From assembly GCA_028692275.1 (NCBI GenBank), contig JAQUXR010000033.1:1-25204 (forward strand): a DNA stretch of 25,204 nt. Direction: 5' to 3'. Origin of the DNA: Frisingicoccus sp009929615 (GTDB lineage Bacteria > Bacillota > Clostridia > Lachnospirales > Lachnospiraceae). Position 1 is the first letter of the stretch, and each line of letters begins with the position of its first letter. Positions 21,940-25,204 of the stretch are shown here, piece after piece. Made by a program: the position numbers and the translations under genes. The notes below the pieces were generated by a model, which had not been told where the DNA came from, did not search any database, and worked only from the letters and a program-made list of their open reading frames with translations.

Positions 21940-22956
21940 TTATTTCCTCCCATACTTCACCGTATTATATACAGTTGTTCCCACTTCAACACAAAATATC
22001 AGGAACATTATCATTAAAATAATATTTGAAAAAAACGGGGTTCCAAAATGTGTCATTAAATCAAAATCGCCGGTAAATTCTAAATTGAAACTCTGCTCCA
22101 CTCCCGGTATAAAGTTCTCATTCCACAGCGGTAATACTTTTAATACAACTGCTGTCGAAATAAACTGGATAACGCCGCTGATAATGCTGCTAAGCATGAC
22201 CATATTACAATAACGGCCCTGCATCAGATGTATGACATCATCCACAAACCCGGCCATCAGACCAAGTAGAATAAACGGTAAAATAATATGCCACTGTTCT
22301 AAGTTGAAAAGGGAAATCACTTTTTCAAACTGTCCATTTTCAAAGACATAAGCGCCTAACAACTGGGGTGCAAATATCATCACTCCGGAAAAAATAACGG
22401 TAAATATCAAAGAAATCACACAATCCGCCCGGCTAATCAGACCTTTTTTATCCGGTATCGGTGTTTTCTCCAGGGTCGCATAGGACCAGCCTTTCTCCAA
22501 AATATCCGCCGTCTGGGTTCTTGCTTCTCGCAAATCCACTTTGACATTCCATCGTTCCAAAGCAGCGAACAGTAACGTCACTGCGCCAAAGCCTGCCAGA
22601 CCGGAAGAAATCAGCTGGCCAATAATATTCGAAAACCAATCCCCTGTCACAAATAACTGAACGATGCCTGAAACAACTGCAGAAATTCCGATTGCAATCA
22701 TGACAATTTTCAAAACCCATACATAGTCATCATAATACTCGGAACTAATAACATATGAATGCTCACCGCGATATTGACTAGCTAAAATCTGCGGGTCACC
22801 AAGCTTTGTCAAAGCTTCTTCTAAGGTCATTTCTTCTACCATATCACCTATGATCTCTCGAAGTTCCATGGCAATTTCATCCCGCTGTTTCTTCGGCAGC
22901 CATCGTACCACCTGATATATGTAACGTTCCATATACTCCTGTTCCTGTTTATTCAT
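21940..22956 (-). CDS. HAAS-domain membrane protein, partner of PadR
   Basis: 338 residues. The N-terminal 60 residues have the HAAS signature (YIYQVVRWLPKKQRDEIAMELREIIGDMVEE, then ALTKLGDPQILASQYRG). Six or seven hydrophobic helices follow (about 82-105, 112-132, 180-205, 220-240, 250-270 and near 308-328). HAAS proteins are usually encoded next to PadR regulators and are thought to work as a membrane sensing or antagonist pair. Here the gene overlaps the PadR stop by 8 bp and runs directly into a nitroreductase gene, which is not a standard part of the pair. Confidence 0.85.
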   Translation of the reverse strand: MNKQEQEYMERYIYQVVRWLPKKQRDEIAMELREIIGDMVEEMTLEEALTKLGDPQILASQYRGEHSYVISSEYYDDYVWVLKIVMIAIGISAVVSGIVQLFVTGDWFSNIIGQLISSGLAGFGAVTLLFAALERWNVKVDLREARTQTADILEKGWSYATLEKTPIPDKKGLISRADCVISLIFTVIFSGVMIFAPQLLGAYVFENGQFEKVISLFNLEQWHIILPFILLGLMAGFVDDVIHLMQGRYCNMVMLSSIISGVIQFISTAVVLKVLPLWNENFIPGVEQSFNLEFTGDFDLMTHFGTPFFSNIILMIMFLIFCVEVGTTVYNTVKYGRK

Positions 22957-23299
22957 AATTCTCCCCCTCTTCCAGTAATTGTGCCATACGCACAGACATA
23001 TCCTGCCACTGAGTTCTTAACGCTTTATAGACTCGCTCCCCCTCCTGGGTCCGCCTATAATACTTTCGAGGCTTTGATTCTCCTGTATCCCACTCACTTA
23101 TCAACAGCCCCTGCTTTTCCAGTCGGCGAAGCAGTGGATACAACGTATTCGCCTCTATAATAATTCCCTGGTTTTCTAAACTCTGGGTCAATGCATACCC
23201 GTATTTTGGAGTCTGAACCTGGCTTAAAACACTCAAAACCAGTGTTCCCCGTCGTAATTCCAGGATTAAATTTCCCAATAAATCTTTTTCCTCTGCCAT
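22949..23299 (-). CDS. PadR-family transcriptional regulator
   Basis: 116 residues from ATG 23299 (GAGAGGTGACAAAC upstream); the longer frame from 23353 would cover the operator and is rejected. The winged helix shows GTLVLSVLSQVQTPKYGYALTQSLE, EANTLYPLLRRLEKQGLL and PRKYYRRTQEGERVY, the PadR signature, followed by a short dimerisation helix. It should repress its own operon. A strong promoter (TTGACA/CATAAT, 18-bp spacer) is covered by a 27-bp palindromic element. The inducer is unknown. Confidence 0.92.
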   Translation of the reverse strand: MAEEKDLLGNLILELRRGTLVLSVLSQVQTPKYGYALTQSLENQGIIIEANTLYPLLRRLEKQGLLISEWDTGESKPRKYYRRTQEGERVYKALRTQWQDMSVRMAQLLEEGENYE

Positions 23300-23317
23300 G
23301 TTTGTCACCTCTCTTGT

Positions 23318-23361
23318 ATTATGCTGTATGTCACACACTATTGTCAATAGCACAATAGTGT
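23318..23361 (-). promoter_or_regulatory. PadR operon promoter with nested palindromic operator
   Basis: On the minus strand, TTGACA (23342-23347) and CATAAT (23318-23323) with an 18-bp spacer make a near-consensus promoter. ACACTATTGT (23335-23344) and ACAATAGTGT (23352-23361) are a perfect 10-bp inverted repeat with a 7-base centre. A second dyad, CTATTG-T-CAATAG, sits inside it. The -35 lies within the repeat, so bound PadR would block polymerase. Confidence 0.75.
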
Positions 23362-23369
23362 AACAAAAA

Positions 23370-23412
23370 AGATTTCCATGTTTCGGTCATCCTTACCCGA
23401 TACTGGAAATCT
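23370..23412 (-). terminator. Intrinsic terminator after the ClbS/DfsB-like gene
   Basis: AGATTTCCA (23370-23378) pairs with TGGAAATCT (23404-23412), with an inner TCGG/CCGA stem. In the minus direction TTTTTTGTT follows. It isolates this gene from the PadR operon. Confidence 0.85.
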
Positions 23413-23420
23413 CTTTTACT

Positions 23421-23963
23421 TTACATATTGGCACAGTTTTTCTTATGTGCTTTTATCTTTTTCATTGCCCAATCATAATGGCTTGCTGTAACACTGACAA
23501 AATAGGAACCCAAAGTACTTCCTCCAACCCATTTGTAAACGCCTTTAGAAAAAAGTTCCTCATTTGAAAATGTTTCTGCTAATTTCATCACTTCAATATG
23601 AGATTTTTCAAACATATTCTTTGCTTCTTCCAATGGTGTGGACTGATGTTTTTTCCAAAATTCCACATTCATAGCCCCATAGGTTTTCCAATTATAAGGT
23701 TCTGGGATAAAAGGTTTGCTATCCCCCTTTTGGTTTGATGATACCCATTTCAGCAAAAGCTGATGCCATTCATAGAGATGTATGAAAATATCCCGAAGAT
23801 TTTTGTCTCTTTTCCAATGAGCTTCTTTCTTTTTTTCATCCCCTGAAAAATCAAAAGGTGTCGATAACTCTTGTTCTGTTAATTCGGAAATCAGAACCTC
23901 CAGCTTCTCGTAGTTACCGCCTGCCGCCGTTATCAAATCTGACTTTGTTGTCGCTCTGCCCAT
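23421..23963 (-). CDS. ClbS/DfsB-family protein (DUF1706)
   Basis: 180 residues, a predicted four-helix bundle: TTKSDLITAAGGNYEKLEVLI, an FIHLYEWHQLLLKWV helix with conserved Tyr/His, IPEPYNWKTYGAMN, and the end helix SVTASHYDWAMKKIK. This fits the DinB-like ClbS/DfsB family, whose best-known member protects E. coli from its own colibactin by opening the cyclopropane warhead; most other members have unknown roles. Length is as expected. Ribosome site GGGAGG before ATG 23963. It stands alone with its own terminator; a WYL regulator lies 73 bp upstream on the same strand and may control it. Confidence 0.85.
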   Translation of the reverse strand: MGRATTKSDLITAAGGNYEKLEVLISELTEQELSTPFDFSGDEKKKEAHWKRDKNLRDIFIHLYEWHQLLLKWVSSNQKGDSKPFIPEPYNWKTYGAMNVEFWKKHQSTPLEEAKNMFEKSHIEVMKLAETFSNEELFSKGVYKWVGGSTLGSYFVSVTASHYDWAMKKIKAHKKNCANM

Positions 23964-23977
23964 GTGATCGTCCTCCC

Positions 23978-23991
23978 GAAAATATATTTTC
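23978..23991. promoter_or_regulatory. 14-bp perfect palindrome before the ClbS-like gene
   Basis: GAAAATATATTTTC lies one base from the ribosome site of the ClbS-like gene. A second dyad, TGACA-CCTTA-TGTCA (24025-24039), overlaps the WYL gene's stop codon. Either could be an operator; the first could instead form a leader hairpin that masks the start. AT-rich palindromes arise easily by chance. Confidence 0.35.
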
Positions 23992-24036
23992 TATGGTTAC
24001 ACTGAAATAATAACACACAAACATTGACACCTTATG

Positions 24037-24933
24037 TCAGGGTTTATTTTTTTCGTATATCAATTTTGCCTTTTCTGCTAAAATCTTTTTTAGATAAGCA
24101 GGTTCAATTATATCCACCTGAGTCCCAAAGGATAACAAAAATCCTATCAGCCACGGGTCTTCCGGCATTTTTGCTGAAACAATTAAATCTCCGTTTTCAT
24201 GCCTTTGTACCTGCGTTTTATCAAACTCGTCGTAGACCCGGTAGGCCATTTCTTTTGGGAAACGAAGAGTGATGGTGTTATACTCCCGTTGGAAAATATC
24301 CCTTTTTTCCGGAAAATCGTGATAAGAAAATTCTTCGTCCAGAGATTCCCACTCTAAAATACGGGTGAGTTTGAATAATCTGAAATCTTTTTTGACAGTG
24401 CAATAGGCTTGGACATACCACGCCTTTGATTTATACACCAATTTTAGTGGGTGGATTTTTCGCTCGCTAATCTCTTCGCAGGCCCCTGCATAAGTGATGT
24501 TTACCGCTTTATGATGAACGACCGATGATTTCAACGCCGTGAACTTCTCATTATCCTTTTCATCATTTTCCCACCTTGAAAAATCCACTTCAAGCCAGTT
24601 TTCCGAAGTGGTATTAAAAATAGCTGAAAGTTTGCTCAATATATGATTATGCCTGATATTATGGACAGCATTTAAACCTTGCAATGCCGCAAGCATTTCC
24701 TGCTTTTCTTCTTCAGACAGGACTGCTTTGTCCATTACAAAATTGCTCATCAAATGGATGCCTCCATTTCTTCCCGTTTCTGCATAAATAGGAATGCCGG
24801 CTCCACTTAAAGCGTCAATATCTCTATAAATCGTTCGGACAGAAACCTCAAACTTTTCTGCTAATTCCGGAGCAGTGGCCTGACCTTTATCCAGCAGGTA
24901 GTATAGGATTCTAAATAATCGGCTTTCTTGCAT
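24037..24933 (-). CDS. HTH/WYL-domain (YafY-like) transcriptional regulator
   Basis: 298 residues from ATG 24933, nine bases after AAAGGAG; an upstream in-frame ATG at 24957 has no site of its own. The N-terminal HTH_11 domain (about 1-58) reads LFRILYYLLDKGQATAPELAEKFEVSVRTIYRDIDALSGAGIPI. The WYL domain (about 125-200) includes VNITYAGA, HPLKLVYKSKAWYVQAYC and FRLFKLTRI. The C-terminal part (about 220-290, PEDPWLIGFLLSFG, VDIIEP) matches WYL C-terminal extensions. WYL domains bind nucleic acids or nucleotides and act as ligand switches. Its likely target is the ClbS-like gene immediately downstream. Confidence 0.9.
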   Translation of the reverse strand: MQESRLFRILYYLLDKGQATAPELAEKFEVSVRTIYRDIDALSGAGIPIYAETGRNGGIHLMSNFVMDKAVLSEEEKQEMLAALQGLNAVHNIRHNHILSKLSAIFNTTSENWLEVDFSRWENDEKDNEKFTALKSSVVHHKAVNITYAGACEEISERKIHPLKLVYKSKAWYVQAYCTVKKDFRLFKLTRILEWESLDEEFSYHDFPEKRDIFQREYNTITLRFPKEMAYRVYDEFDKTQVQRHENGDLIVSAKMPEDPWLIGFLLSFGTQVDIIEPAYLKKILAEKAKLIYEKNKP

Positions 24934-25078
24934 CGGCATTTTCTCCTTTAATGACATTCTTTAACTATAATAATACCTTATTCCTGACCATATGTAACCC
25001 CTGACTTTTAGCTAGTAACCACATTGGCATGCGTTCATTGGGACAATGATATTGATACAATGTAACGATGCTTTTTGA

Positions 25079-25100
25079 TTTGCACCCCCTTTGCACCCCC
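25079..25100. repeat. Tandem 11-bp repeat (two copies) in a gene-free stretch
   Basis: TTTGCACCCCC occurs twice in direct succession (25079-25089 and 25090-25100). The surrounding 24934-25204 holds no credible gene beyond the WYL leader; its C-run repeats stand out from the AT-rich background. Similar GGGGTGCAAA-type repeats occur near the ends of some integrated elements, so a nearby attachment region is possible but unproven. Confidence 0.5.
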
Positions 25101-25204
25101 TACAGACTGTCCGAAAACTCAGCATTTCAAACGAATACCAGCTATTTTGCAGCCTGATTTTCTAAATTTTATTTTCATTGAAAACTGAATAAATCACACG
25201 TGAA

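Noticed and set aside
25079..25100. Attachment site of an integrated phage or element
   Set aside because: No integrase, tRNA or matching second site is visible in the window, so only the repeat itself is reported.
25119..25178. 19-codon minus-strand frame beginning MKIKFRKSGC
   Set aside because: No clear ribosome site, no overlap with a neighbour and no recognisable motif; short frames of this size are expected by chance.
1..25204. CRISPR arrays, rRNA, tRNA, transposases, riboswitches
   Set aside because: No spaced repeats, no conserved RNA cores and no transposase motifs were seen on either strand by eye; a covariance-model scan would be needed to exclude weak RNA elements.

Overview
The window is about 25 kb of low-GC DNA with strong AGGAGG-type ribosome binding sites, short gene gaps and many overlapping start/stop codons. 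The gene content (flavodoxins, aldo/keto reductases, HAAS/PadR pairs, WYL regulators, PhzF, and many lipoproteins with Ser/Thr/Glu-rich linkers) fits an anaerobic Gram-positive Clostridia member, most likely a Lachnospiraceae gut commensal. This placement is inference from gene types, codon use and signals. I see no rRNA, tRNA, CRISPR array, transposase or intact integrase.

Layout. (1) 1-3432: a lipoprotein cut by the window edge, a methyltransferase pseudogene with two lesions, a hexapeptide-repeat acetyltransferase with a divergent LysR regulator, and a papain-like hydrolase. (2) 3453-6579: a response regulator/histidine kinase/membrane-protein operon ending in a clear terminator, beside a three-gene operon of small membrane or helical proteins. 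The two operons share an identically spaced 20-bp direct-repeat motif just upstream of their probable -10 boxes, which ties the small operon to the two-component system. (3) 6813-12535: a minus-strand redox operon holding an aldo/keto reductase, a tautomerase remnant, a flavodoxin, an Isf-like flavoprotein, a flavodoxin lipoprotein, a DUF362 lipoprotein, a permease, a 58-residue protein and a second flavodoxin lipoprotein. A divergent TetR gene (12695-13342) faces it across a shared promoter region. (4) 13418-16022: a TTG-initiated TetR regulator divergent from a P1B-type metal ATPase. (5) 16045-18151: a second minus-strand redox operon with a lipoprotein aldo/keto reductase and four small genes. 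Three, perhaps all four, of these look like members of known families with an internal in-frame deletion. (6) 18318-21271: a LysR gene divergent from an MFS transporter and a PhzF-family enzyme. (7) 21278-24933: a PadR/HAAS-membrane/nitroreductase operon with a palindromic operator over its -35 box, a ClbS/DfsB-like protein and a WYL-domain regulator. The last 270 bases hold no gene, only an 11-bp tandem repeat.

The theme is flavin- and NAD(P)H-dependent redox chemistry, part of it predicted to be anchored outside the membrane as lipoproteins, controlled by many one-component regulators. The most unusual signals are the run of adjacent in-frame internal deletions at 17028-17926, the 17-codon tautomerase remnant overlapping a flavodoxin start, the shared response-regulator box, and the set of exported redox lipoproteins, including an aldo/keto reductase with an intact catalytic tetrad. 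Family names come from recognised motifs without database searches.
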